34,054 nt of DNA from NCBI GenBank assembly GCA_050943735.1, contig JBMNPT010000015.1, forward strand, positions 1-34,054, given 5' to 3'. The position numbers and the translations under genes are program-made. The notes beneath the pieces are model-generated. The model ran no database searches, was not told the origin of the DNA, and was given only the letters and a program-made list of their open reading frames with translations. Source of the stretch: JBMNPT01 sp050943735. Lineage in GTDB: Bacteria; Bacillota; Clostridia; Oscillospirales; RGIG577. Positions 21,847 through 28,775 of the stretch are shown piece after piece. How positions within the stretch are numbered: the first letter of the stretch is position 1; each line of letters begins with the position of its first letter.

Positions 21847-23964
21847 TTATTCACCCTGCTGTGCCTGGGCGCGCATCTGGTCTTCAATGGCATCCCGGCG
21901 GGACAGGTTGATACGGCCCTTATCGTCGATCTCAATCACCTTCACCAGGATCTCATCGCCGATGGTCACCACATCTTCCACCTTTTCCACCCGCTTGGTA
22001 TCCAGCTTGGAGATGTGCACCAAGCCGTCCTTACCGGGCAGGATTTCCACAAAAGCACCAAAGTTCATCAGACGAACCACCTTGCCCAGGTAGGTTTCGC
22101 CCACTTCAGGCACCTTGACAATATTCTGAATGGTCTGCAGCGCTGCGTTGGCGGCATCCCGCTGCGCGGCATAAATGGCCACATGTCCGTCGTCGTCAAT
22201 GTCAATCTGAGCGCCGGTGTCTGCCACAATCTTCTGAATCACCTTGCCGCCCTGGCCAATAACCTCGCGGATCTTGTCCACAGGAATCTGCAGAGAAACC
22301 ATCTTGGGAGCGTACTGGCTCACCTCTTCTCTGGGCTGAGAAATCACAGGTGCCATGATCTCGTCCAGAATATAATACCGGGCATCCCGGGTGGTCATGA
22401 TGGCCCGCTCGATGATTTCAGGAGTGAGGCCGTCGTTCTTGATGTCCACCTGGATGGCGGTCACACCCTTCTTGGTACCGCCCACCTTGAAGTCCATATC
22501 GCCATAGAAGTCCTCCAGGCCCTGAATGTCAATCATGGTATCCCAGGAACCGTCTTCCTCTTCAATCAGACCGCAGGAAATACCGGCTACAGGAGCCTTG
22601 ATGGGCACACCGGCATCCATCAGAGCCAGAGTGGAACCGCAAATGGAAGCCTGAGAGGTGGAACCATTGGAAGAAAGCACTTCCGAAACCACACGGATGG
22701 CATAGGGGAATTCCTCCACGCTGGGCAGAACGGGCACCAGAGCCTTTTCTGCCAATGCGCCATGGCCGATTTCCCGACGGCCGGGGCCTCTGGAGGGACG
22801 GGTTTCACCCACCGAGTAGGAGGGGAAATTGTACTGGTGCATATACCGCTTGAACTCTTCGGTGTCCAGACCATCCAGCATCTGCTGATCCTTCACCGGG
22901 CCCAGAGTGGCAATGGACAGCACCTGGGTCTGGCCTCTGGTAAACAGGCCGGAACCATGGGTACGGGGCAGCAGGCCCACTTCGCAGCTGAGGGGACGGA
23001 TCTGATCCATCCGACGGCCATCCACACGCTTCTTTTCCTTGAGCAGCCACTCACGCACCACATACTTCTGCAGCTTGTAAATCACTTCGCCGTACTCCGC
23101 CTCGCGGCCTTCATACTTTTCCGCAAAGTGCTCGGTGATCTTATCCATCACCACTGCCATACGGTCGTCACGGATGCGCTTGTCATCGGTGTCCAGCGCT
23201 TCCCGCACCATATCCACCGCGAATTCTTTCACATCCTCAAACATCTCGTGGTCCATTTCGCTCTTTTCGTAGTCCATGTCCTTGGGCTTGCCCACTTCGG
23301 CTACGATCTCGTCAATGAACGCCAGAATCTTCTTGATTTCTTCATGGCCAAACAGAATGCCGTCAATCACCTGACGTTCGGGCACTTCCTTGGCAGCGGC
23401 CTCGATCATGACCACCTTTTCCTTGGTACCCGCTACGGTGATATACATCTCAGAACGTTCCCGCTGTTCCAGGGTGGGGTTGATGACGTATTCGCCATCT
23501 ATCAGACCCACTACCACACCAGCCATGAAATTGGTGTAGGGAATGTGAGAAATGGCCAGCGCAATGGATGCGCCGTTGAGAGCGGCGATCTCAGGCTGGT
23601 TGTCCTGCTCCACACTCATGACGGTACACACAATGCCCACGTCGTTGCGATAATCCTTGGGGAACAGGGGGCGCAGGGGCCGGTCAATCATACGGGAGGT
23701 GAGAATGGCCTTGTCAGAAGGCTTGCCTTCCCGCTTGAGGAAGCTGCCGGGGATTTTGCCTACTGCGTACAGCTTTTCCTCATAGTCCACACTGAGGGGG
23801 AAGAAGTCGATGCCGTCCCGGGGCTTCTGGCTGGCGGTGGCGTTGCACAACACCGCGGTATCGCCATAGCGCACCAGACAAGAACCACTGGCCAATTGGG
23901 CCAGCTTGCCGGTTTCCACCACGAAGGGCCGTCCGGCGATTTCAGTCTTAAAAATCTTTTCCAT
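21847..23964 (-). CDS. pnp: Polyribonucleotide nucleotidyltransferase (PNPase)
   Basis: The 705-residue enzyme degrades RNA 3' to 5' using phosphate and can add tails. Two RNase PH domains are visible: the first begins with MEKIFKTEIAGRPFVVETGK, and the second contains FPYAIRVVSEVLSSNGSTSQ, MDAGVPIKAPVAGISCGL and GDMDFKVGGTKKG. A KH domain (about 550-610, IREVIGQGGKVIQKI) and an S1 domain (about 620-690, VVRLMNFGAFVEILPGKDG) follow. The start is ATG at 23964, 6 bases after AAGGAGG. It follows rpsO, the conserved pair. Its leader contains a long stem-loop, reminiscent of autoregulated pnp leaders. Confidence 0.98.
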   Translation of the reverse strand: MEKIFKTEIAGRPFVVETGKLAQLASGSCLVRYGDTAVLCNATASQKPRDGIDFFPLSVDYEEKLYAVGKIPGSFLKREGKPSDKAILTSRMIDRPLRPLFPKDYRNDVGIVCTVMSVEQDNQPEIAALNGASIALAISHIPYTNFMAGVVVGLIDGEYVINPTLEQRERSEMYITVAGTKEKVVMIEAAAKEVPERQVIDGILFGHEEIKKILAFIDEIVAEVGKPKDMDYEKSEMDHEMFEDVKEFAVDMVREALDTDDKRIRDDRMAVVMDKITEHFAEKYEGREAEYGEVIYKLQKYVVREWLLKEKKRVDGRRMDQIRPLSCEVGLLPRTHGSGLFTRGQTQVLSIATLGPVKDQQMLDGLDTEEFKRYMHQYNFPSYSVGETRPSRGPGRREIGHGALAEKALVPVLPSVEEFPYAIRVVSEVLSSNGSTSQASICGSTLALMDAGVPIKAPVAGISCGLIEEEDGSWDTMIDIQGLEDFYGDMDFKVGGTKKGVTAIQVDIKNDGLTPEIIERAIMTTRDARYYILDEIMAPVISQPREEVSQYAPKMVSLQIPVDKIREVIGQGGKVIQKIVADTGAQIDIDDDGHVAIYAAQRDAANAALQTIQNIVKVPEVGETYLGKVVRLMNFGAFVEILPGKDGLVHISKLDTKRVEKVEDVVTIGDEILVKVIEIDDKGRINLSRRDAIEDQMRAQAQQGE

Positions 23965-24002
23965 ATGGATCCTCCTTGTTGTGGCAGGGAAGAGCCGAAA
24001 CA

Positions 24003-24053
24003 TTTAGCAACCTAACCAGCGCACCCAGCGGATGCCCTCGTTGAACTGCTAAA
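24003..24053 (-). promoter_or_regulatory. Stem-loop in the pnp 5' region
   Basis: On the minus strand TTTAGCA (24053-24047) pairs with TGCTAAA (24009-24003). An inner helix GCATCC/GGGTGC closes a GCT loop, with a small AAC/GTT helix between. It lies about 40 bases before the pnp start. In E. coli a pnp leader hairpin is the target of RNase III and PNPase autocontrol; a similar role here is inference. Confidence 0.6.
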
Positions 24054-24094
24054 GATTCCCGTTCTCTCTGCCGTACTTTTTTTGATGCAAATGT

Positions 24095-24123
24095 GAAAAA
24101 AGGCGACACAAAATATGCCGCCT
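24095..24123 (-). terminator. Terminator after rpsO
   Basis: On the minus strand AGGCGGCA, TATTTTG, TGTCGCCT, then TTTTT, 9 bases after the rpsO stop. Some readthrough into pnp is likely, because I see no separate strong promoter between it and pnp. Confidence 0.8.
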
Positions 24124-24131
24124 GTTTTCCA

Positions 24132-24395
24132 TTACTTTCTGATGTTCAGCTTTGCGATGATCGCTCTGTAGCGCTCGATGTCCACCTTGATCAGGTAGTT
24201 GAGCAGACTTCTTCTCTGGCCAACCATCTGCAGCAGACCTCTTCTGGAGTGATGGTCCTTCTTGTGTACCTTCAGGTGCTCGGTCAGCTCGTTGATGCGG
24301 CCGGTCAGGATGGCAATCTGCACTTCGGGAGAACCGGTGTCGCCTTCGTGGGTAGCGTTGGCGGCGATAATCGCCTGCTTCTGTTCTTTGGTCAT
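24132..24395 (-). CDS. rpsO: 30S ribosomal protein S15
   Basis: The 87-residue protein is nearly identical in layout to bacterial S15, which binds the central domain of 16S rRNA. Segments are THEGDTGSPEVQIAILTGRI, LTEHLKVHKKDHHSRRGLL and VGQRRSLLNYLIKVDIERY, the last ending in LNIRK. GAGGTG lies 9 bases before the ATG. It is transcribed from its own promoter through a structured leader, followed by a terminator and then pnp. Confidence 0.98.
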   Translation of the reverse strand: MTKEQKQAIIAANATHEGDTGSPEVQIAILTGRINELTEHLKVHKKDHHSRRGLLQMVGQRRSLLNYLIKVDIERYRAIIAKLNIRK

Positions 24396-24500
24396 TTTCT
24401 TTCACCTCATTCTAAATTTGCTCAAACCATGTACTGAGGGGCGGTTCAGGTGAATTCCGCGCAAAACGCAAATCCCCAGCCTCCAAGTACAGGCGAACCT
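24396..24500 (-). promoter_or_regulatory. Structured rpsO leader with a possible pseudoknot
   Basis: On the minus strand the order is GGTTC (24499-24495), GTACT (24490-24486), GGGG (24477-24474), GAACC (24447-24443), CCCC (24441-24438), AGTAC (24435-24431). GTACT/AGTAC and GGGG/CCCC nest into a hairpin, while GGTTC/GAACC crosses it, a pseudoknot topology. Autoregulatory rpsO leaders that bind S15 are known in several bacteria; this assignment is inference. Confidence 0.5.
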
Positions 24501-24507
24501 AAAAAAT

Positions 24508-24536
24508 ATTTTATCACATTTCCCCCTGCAAGTAAA
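24508..24536 (-). promoter_or_regulatory. Promoter of rpsO(-pnp)
   Basis: TTTACT (24536-24531) and TAAAAT (24513-24508) on the minus strand with a 17-base spacer. The -35 lies inside a 9-base inverted repeat, TTTCCCCCT/AGGGGGAAA (24519-24544). Confidence 0.75.
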
Positions 24537-24555
24537 GGGGGAAAACTGGCTTTTT

Positions 24556-25509
24556 TCACATTTTTTCCCGGTGTCCCAGCTCTTCCATATATTGCAGTGT
24601 ATAGGCCTTGTCCCGGGCGATCTGCGCCTGTAATTCCTCTCCACTGGCAAACTTCTGTTCATCTCGCAGACGCCGCAGAAATTCCACTTTCAAGGAACGG
24701 CCATACAAATCCGCATCCACGTCAAAAATATAGGTTTCAATGTTTTCCCGCCCATTGGCTTCCACCGACGGCCGCCGGCCCACATTGGTAATGCCCAGGA
24801 ACCACTGGCCATCGATCAATACCCGGGTGATATACACCCCTTTTTTAATCACAATGGAATGCTCTTTGATGTTCTGATTGATGGTGGGAAATCCAATGGT
24901 TCTGCCAAACTGCTTGCCCCGCACCACTTCAGCGATGACAAAATAAGGATGTCCCAACAGCTCATTGGCCTGCTGGATCTGTCCCTCTTCAATCAACTCC
25001 CGGATGTGGGTACTGGAAATGGTCTCACCTTCCTGGGCGATCCGCTGCACAATGGTACATTCTACGCCCCGCTGCCGGCACAGACGGCGCAGCAGATCCG
25101 CGTCCCCCGCTCCGTTTTTGCCGAAGTGGTAGTGAAATCCCGCCACCACTGCCCGGGCTCCCAGGCGATCGATGAGCACCTTTTCCACAAATTCCTCTGG
25201 AGACATGCTGCGATATTCCGGACTGAAATCGTCGGCCGCCACGATTTCCACCGACATCCGCTCCAAAATGTCCAGTTTTTCTTCCATGGAGGTGATTTGA
25301 TAGGCAACCTTAGCCTTGCCCAGCAACACCCTGGGGGATACCAAAAAAGTATGCACCACCGGAGTCAATCCCAGCTTATCCGCCTGCTCCAGCATGGTAC
25401 CGATGATCTGCTGATGCCCCCGATGTACTCCGTCAAAAAAGCCCAACGCCACCGCGGTGGGACGTTTGTCCGCCGGCACCCGGCTGTTGTTTCCCTGTAA
25501 AAAATCCAT
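24556..25509 (-). CDS. ribF: Bifunctional riboflavin kinase / FAD synthetase
   Basis: The 317-residue protein converts riboflavin to FMN and FAD in the cytoplasm. The N-terminal FAD synthetase (nucleotidyltransferase) half has ALGFFDGVHRGHQQII, GFHYHFGKNGAGD and SSTHIRELIEEGQI. The C-terminal riboflavin kinase half (from about 182) has GRTIGFPTIN, KGVYITRVLIDG and YGRSLKVEFLRRLRDEQKF. GGGGAAGAAA lies before the ATG at 25509. It follows truB by 21 bases, the standard truB-ribF-rpsO order. Confidence 0.97.
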   Translation of the reverse strand: MDFLQGNNSRVPADKRPTAVALGFFDGVHRGHQQIIGTMLEQADKLGLTPVVHTFLVSPRVLLGKAKVAYQITSMEEKLDILERMSVEIVAADDFSPEYRSMSPEEFVEKVLIDRLGARAVVAGFHYHFGKNGAGDADLLRRLCRQRGVECTIVQRIAQEGETISSTHIRELIEEGQIQQANELLGHPYFVIAEVVRGKQFGRTIGFPTINQNIKEHSIVIKKGVYITRVLIDGQWFLGITNVGRRPSVEANGRENIETYIFDVDADLYGRSLKVEFLRRLRDEQKFASGEELQAQIARDKAYTLQYMEELGHREKM

Positions 25510-25530
25510 TTTCTTCCCCGTCCTGTATCA

Positions 25531-26421
25531 TTAGTAAAAGGAGCGCAACTGCCGCAAGCTGTCCGCCTCCCAGAGTTTTTCCGCCGCCATGAGCAGCTCA
25601 CCTCTTTCATTATACACCGCCACCGGCCGTTCGTCATCCCCAATTTGCAGACGGGAAAGCGCCAGCCGCACGCCATGCCGGATCAGTTCCTCCTGCCGGC
25701 TGTCCACCACCAGCTTTTCCCAGTCGCGGAAAGCACTCTCTACCGGCAGCAACAGCTGCTCCAGCCGCCCCTCTTCCCGAGCGGCCCGCAATTCATCCAG
25801 CGTGACGGCGGTGGTCTCATCAAATACTCCACTGCGATTGCGATGCAGAGAGGCCATCACACCGCCCACTCCCAACCGTTGTCCAATATCATGACACAGA
25901 CTGCGGATATAGGTGCCCTTTTTGCAGTGCACCCGCAGCACATACCGCCGGGCCTGAGGATCTTCCTCCACCATATCAATGGCGTAAATGGTCACAGGAC
26001 GGGCTTCCCGAGGGATCTCTACCCCCTTGCGGGCCAAATCCACCAGTTTTTGACCGCTTACCTTGATCGCGCTGTACATGGGCGGTACCTGCAAGCTGTC
26101 CCCCACAAAAGACTGCACCGTTTCCCGCACCAGCGAAGCCGGCACCGGCCGGTCGTTCCTAGACAGCACCTGTCCGGTACTGTCCTGGGTATCGGTCACC
26201 AGTCCCAATTGAAGGGTGGCGGTATACACTTTGTCATCCGCCATGAGAAACTCCACCAGCTTGGTGCCCTTTCCCACGCAAACCGGCAGCACCCCTGTGG
26301 CCATAGGGTCCAGCGTACCGGTATGGCCGATTTTGCGGGTGTCGAAGATTTTACGGCAGTGGAATACCACATCAAAAGAGGTCATTCCCGCCTGTTTATT
26401 CACGTTGACAATGCCGTCCAT
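25531..26421 (-). CDS. truB: tRNA pseudouridine(55) synthase TruB
   Basis: The 296-residue enzyme makes pseudouridine 55 in the T loop of tRNAs. The N-terminal catalytic domain contains GIVNVNKQAGMTSFDVV and GHTGTLDPMATGVLPVC with the catalytic Asp, followed by MYSAIKVSGQKLVDLARKG and GTYIRSLCHDIG. The C-terminal part (about 235-296) looks like a PUA-type RNA-binding domain. It starts 17 bases after the EamA gene ends. Context: nrnA-eamA-truB-ribF in one direction. Confidence 0.97.
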   Translation of the reverse strand: MDGIVNVNKQAGMTSFDVVFHCRKIFDTRKIGHTGTLDPMATGVLPVCVGKGTKLVEFLMADDKVYTATLQLGLVTDTQDSTGQVLSRNDRPVPASLVRETVQSFVGDSLQVPPMYSAIKVSGQKLVDLARKGVEIPREARPVTIYAIDMVEEDPQARRYVLRVHCKKGTYIRSLCHDIGQRLGVGGVMASLHRNRSGVFDETTAVTLDELRAAREEGRLEQLLLPVESAFRDWEKLVVDSRQEELIRHGVRLALSRLQIGDDERPVAVYNERGELLMAAEKLWEADSLRQLRSFY

Positions 26422-26438
26422 GGATTCTCTCCCTTCCC

Positions 26439-27320
26439 CTATTTATGGGATCTGCGCAAAAAAGACAACTTGGTTTCAGACAAAATCACCGAACAGAAAA
26501 TCACCACAAAGCCAATTCCCATCCGCAAAGTGACCTGTTCGTGGTACAGCACCACCGAAAACAGTACGCCAAACACCGATTCCAGACACAGTAGAATGGA
26601 GGCTGCCGCCGGATCGGTGCCCCGCTGACCAATATTTTGCAACAGCAAACACAACGCAGTGGCAAAGAGCGCCAGATACAGCACGCCCCACACTGTGGCT
26701 GGCTCCACTTGGGTGGGAAAGGATTCCCAGATCAGATTGGCGGTCCAGGACAGGCAGGCTACCGCAAAAAACTGCAAAATGGTCATGAGGATGGGATCTT
26801 GGCCTTTGCCCAGCGTGGCCACCGCCACAATGTGACAGGCAAACATCACACCGCCCGCCAGCGTCACCGCATCCCCCCAGGCCATGGAGAGCGCACTGTC
26901 CAGCGCCACCAGTCCTACACCCAGAATGCACAGCAAAGCCGCCAGCAAATTCCAGCCATCAGGCCGCTGCCGGGTGGCGAACCAGGAGAAAAACGGCACC
27001 AGCACACAGTAAATGGCGGTGAGAAAGGCATTTTTCCCCGGCGTGGTGCCAGTGATGCCAATGGTCTGCAAACTGTAGCCCGCAAAGAGGAACACGCCCA
27101 TCAACAAGCCCCGCCACAGGGAATCCCACTCCAACCGGGCCACTCTTTTGTAGAAAACCACACCCAACAGCACACAGGCAGTGGTGAACCGGAAGGCCAA
27201 CAGTAAATTGGGAGGCAGGGTATCCACTGAGTTTTTTACCACTACAAAGGAGCTGCCCCAGATGAGCGCGGCGGTAAACAGAGCCAATTGCGGGGCTTTG
27301 GATTTCCAGTTACCTTTCAT
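26439..27320 (-). CDS. DMT-family transporter (EamA) inside the translation operon
   Basis: This 293-residue protein has about ten transmembrane helices and two EamA repeats. The first opens with LFTAALIWGSSFVVVKNSVD, and the second half includes LAGGVMFACHIVAVATLG and the ending SVFGVLFSVVLYHEQVTLRM. The substrate is unknown. The start is ATG at 27320, placed 6 bases after AAGGAGAGG; it overlaps the end of nrnA by 11 bases. Its presence between nrnA and truB is not part of the usual Firmicutes order, so it appears inserted yet translationally integrated. Confidence 0.87.
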   Translation of the reverse strand: MKGNWKSKAPQLALFTAALIWGSSFVVVKNSVDTLPPNLLLAFRFTTACVLLGVVFYKRVARLEWDSLWRGLLMGVFLFAGYSLQTIGITGTTPGKNAFLTAIYCVLVPFFSWFATRQRPDGWNLLAALLCILGVGLVALDSALSMAWGDAVTLAGGVMFACHIVAVATLGKGQDPILMTILQFFAVACLSWTANLIWESFPTQVEPATVWGVLYLALFATALCLLLQNIGQRGTDPAAASILLCLESVFGVLFSVVLYHEQVTLRMGIGFVVIFCSVILSETKLSFLRRSHK

Positions 27321-28284
27321 GGGCCTCTCCTTCCCGCAACACCTCATGCAGTGCCCGGGCGGCTTCACCCAGCACCAGTGCCTTTACCTCTTCCAGTGTG
27401 CCCTGTGCCTGACAGCCGCTGGCACGAATGTGGCCGCCGCCGCCCAGACGCCGGCACACCGCCGACACATCCACCAGTTCGTTGGAACGCATGGAAATGC
27501 GCCAACCTCCTTTTTCATCTTCCTTAAAGGTGACGCCCACATCCACACCTTGGATGCTTCTGGGCAGCTGGGCAAAGCCACCGATGTCGTCATCTCCCGC
27601 ACCGGTGGCCCGGCGCATCTCCTGGGTGATGACAATGGAGGCGATCCGTCCCTCCTCACAAAATTCCAGTGTCTGCATGATATACCGTTCCACCGCCATC
27701 TCCTGAGGAGTGCGCATGGTAAACAGCCGGTAATTGATCTTGTCAAAACTGCCATACACCCGCCGCAGATGAGCCCCTATCAGAAAACTCTTCTCAGTGG
27801 TGTTGCTGAACTTAAAACAGCCGGTATCGCTGGACAACGCCACATACAGGCAGAGGGCCATCTCCCGGTCCAGCTCCACTCCCAGAGCGCCAATCAAATC
27901 ATAAATCAACTCTCCGGTGGCCGCCGCCGACTCCTCCACCCAATTGTGCCCCCCAAAGTGGGTGTTGCTGCGGTGATGGTCAATGGACAGATGGATATCC
28001 GGATACTCCTCTCCCCGGCTCTCCAGCATATGGCGCTCTCCGCAGTCCAGCGCCACCACCAGTTGGGGAGCAAACTCTGCCGGCGCTTTTGCGAAATCCT
28101 CACACAAAAAAGCATACCGGGCGGGAAGTTCTGGCTCTTCCAGCTGGATATACACCTCTTTTCCCAGCAGTGTCAAAGCTCTTTGCAAAGCAAAACAGCT
28201 GCCCAATGCATCTCCATCAGGCTTGACATGAGGCAGCAGCAGAATGCGCTGTGCCCCTTGCAGCAGTTGCACGCTTTTTTCCAT
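27310..28284 (-). CDS. nrnA: DHH-family oligoribonuclease / pAp phosphatase NrnA
   Basis: The 324-residue protein degrades very short RNAs and dephosphorylates 3'-phosphoadenosine 5'-phosphate, finishing mRNA turnover. The DHH domain has PHVKPDGDALGS (metal ligands His19, Asp23, Asp25), VALDCGER (Asp80) and SIDHHRSN (the DHH signature at 102-104). The C-terminal DHHA1 domain has CRRLGGGGHIRASG. AAAGGAGGAGAGGGAGCG precedes the ATG. It lies downstream of rbfA, the common Firmicutes order, but a terminator-like hairpin separates the two. Confidence 0.95.
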   Translation of the reverse strand: MEKSVQLLQGAQRILLLPHVKPDGDALGSCFALQRALTLLGKEVYIQLEEPELPARYAFLCEDFAKAPAEFAPQLVVALDCGERHMLESRGEEYPDIHLSIDHHRSNTHFGGHNWVEESAAATGELIYDLIGALGVELDREMALCLYVALSSDTGCFKFSNTTEKSFLIGAHLRRVYGSFDKINYRLFTMRTPQEMAVERYIMQTLEFCEEGRIASIVITQEMRRATGAGDDDIGGFAQLPRSIQGVDVGVTFKEDEKGGWRISMRSNELVDVSAVCRRLGGGGHIRASGCQAQGTLEEVKALVLGEAARALHEVLREGEAHER

Positions 28285-28307
28285 CGCTCCCTCTCCTCCT
28301 TTCCAAC

Positions 28308-28337
28308 AAAAAGGGGCCGAATATCGGATTCGGCCCC
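28308..28337 (-). terminator. Terminator between rbfA and nrnA
   Basis: On the minus strand GGGGCCGAAT and ATTCGGCCCC pair around CCGAT and run into TTTTT. It would stop or reduce transcription inside the long operon. I see no good promoter between it and nrnA, so partial termination is likely. Confidence 0.82.
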
Positions 28338-28342
28338 GGGGT

Positions 28343-28717
28343 TTACTCTTCTTCCTCCTCCTGCTGAGGCTTCTCCTGGTCCATCACCTGATGAATCAGC
28401 TGTGAGATGTGTGCCCCATAGGCAATGGAGTCGTCATACTCAAAAGTAAAGGCAGGCATGGTGCGCAGCAACACACGGTTGCCCAGCTCCCGCCGGATAA
28501 ATCCCGCGCTGCTGTTCAGGCCCTTGAGTGCCTCCTTGATGTTGACGTCGCTGGTGAAAAAGCTCACCAGCACCTTACAGTATTTCAGATCCGGGGTGGT
28601 TTTCACCGCCACGATGCTGATCATCTCGGGAACTCTGGGGTCTTTTACCTCTCGCAGTACCCCTGCCAGTTCCCGTTTGATCTCCTCGTTGATCCGATCG
28701 ATGCGATATTTTGCCAT
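28343..28717 (-). CDS. rbfA: 30S ribosome-binding factor RbfA
   Basis: The 124-residue protein helps late 16S rRNA maturation. It has the single KH-like fold with MAKYRIDRINEEIKRELAGV at the start, EVKDPRVPEMISIVAV, LKYCKVLVSFF and LGNRVLLRTMPAFTFEYDDS. The tail is acidic (QQEEEEE). The start is ATG at 28717, 7 bases after GGGAGG; earlier in-frame codons have no binding site. It follows infB by 58 bases. Confidence 0.97.
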   Translation of the reverse strand: MAKYRIDRINEEIKRELAGVLREVKDPRVPEMISIVAVKTTPDLKYCKVLVSFFTSDVNIKEALKGLNSSAGFIRRELGNRVLLRTMPAFTFEYDDSIAYGAHISQLIHQVMDQEKPQQEEEEE

Positions 28718-28775
28718 TGTATTCCTCCCGGCGATCCCCGGAGAGAGCTCATGGCTGTGTGGGGGCAAGCGTCGC

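Noticed and set aside
21697..24015. A very long open frame on the plus strand (about 770 codons) antisense to pnp
   Set aside because: It lacks a ribosome binding site, contains no recognisable domain and is His/Leu-rich in the way expected from the complement of a well-expressed gene. PNPase on the minus strand is certain.
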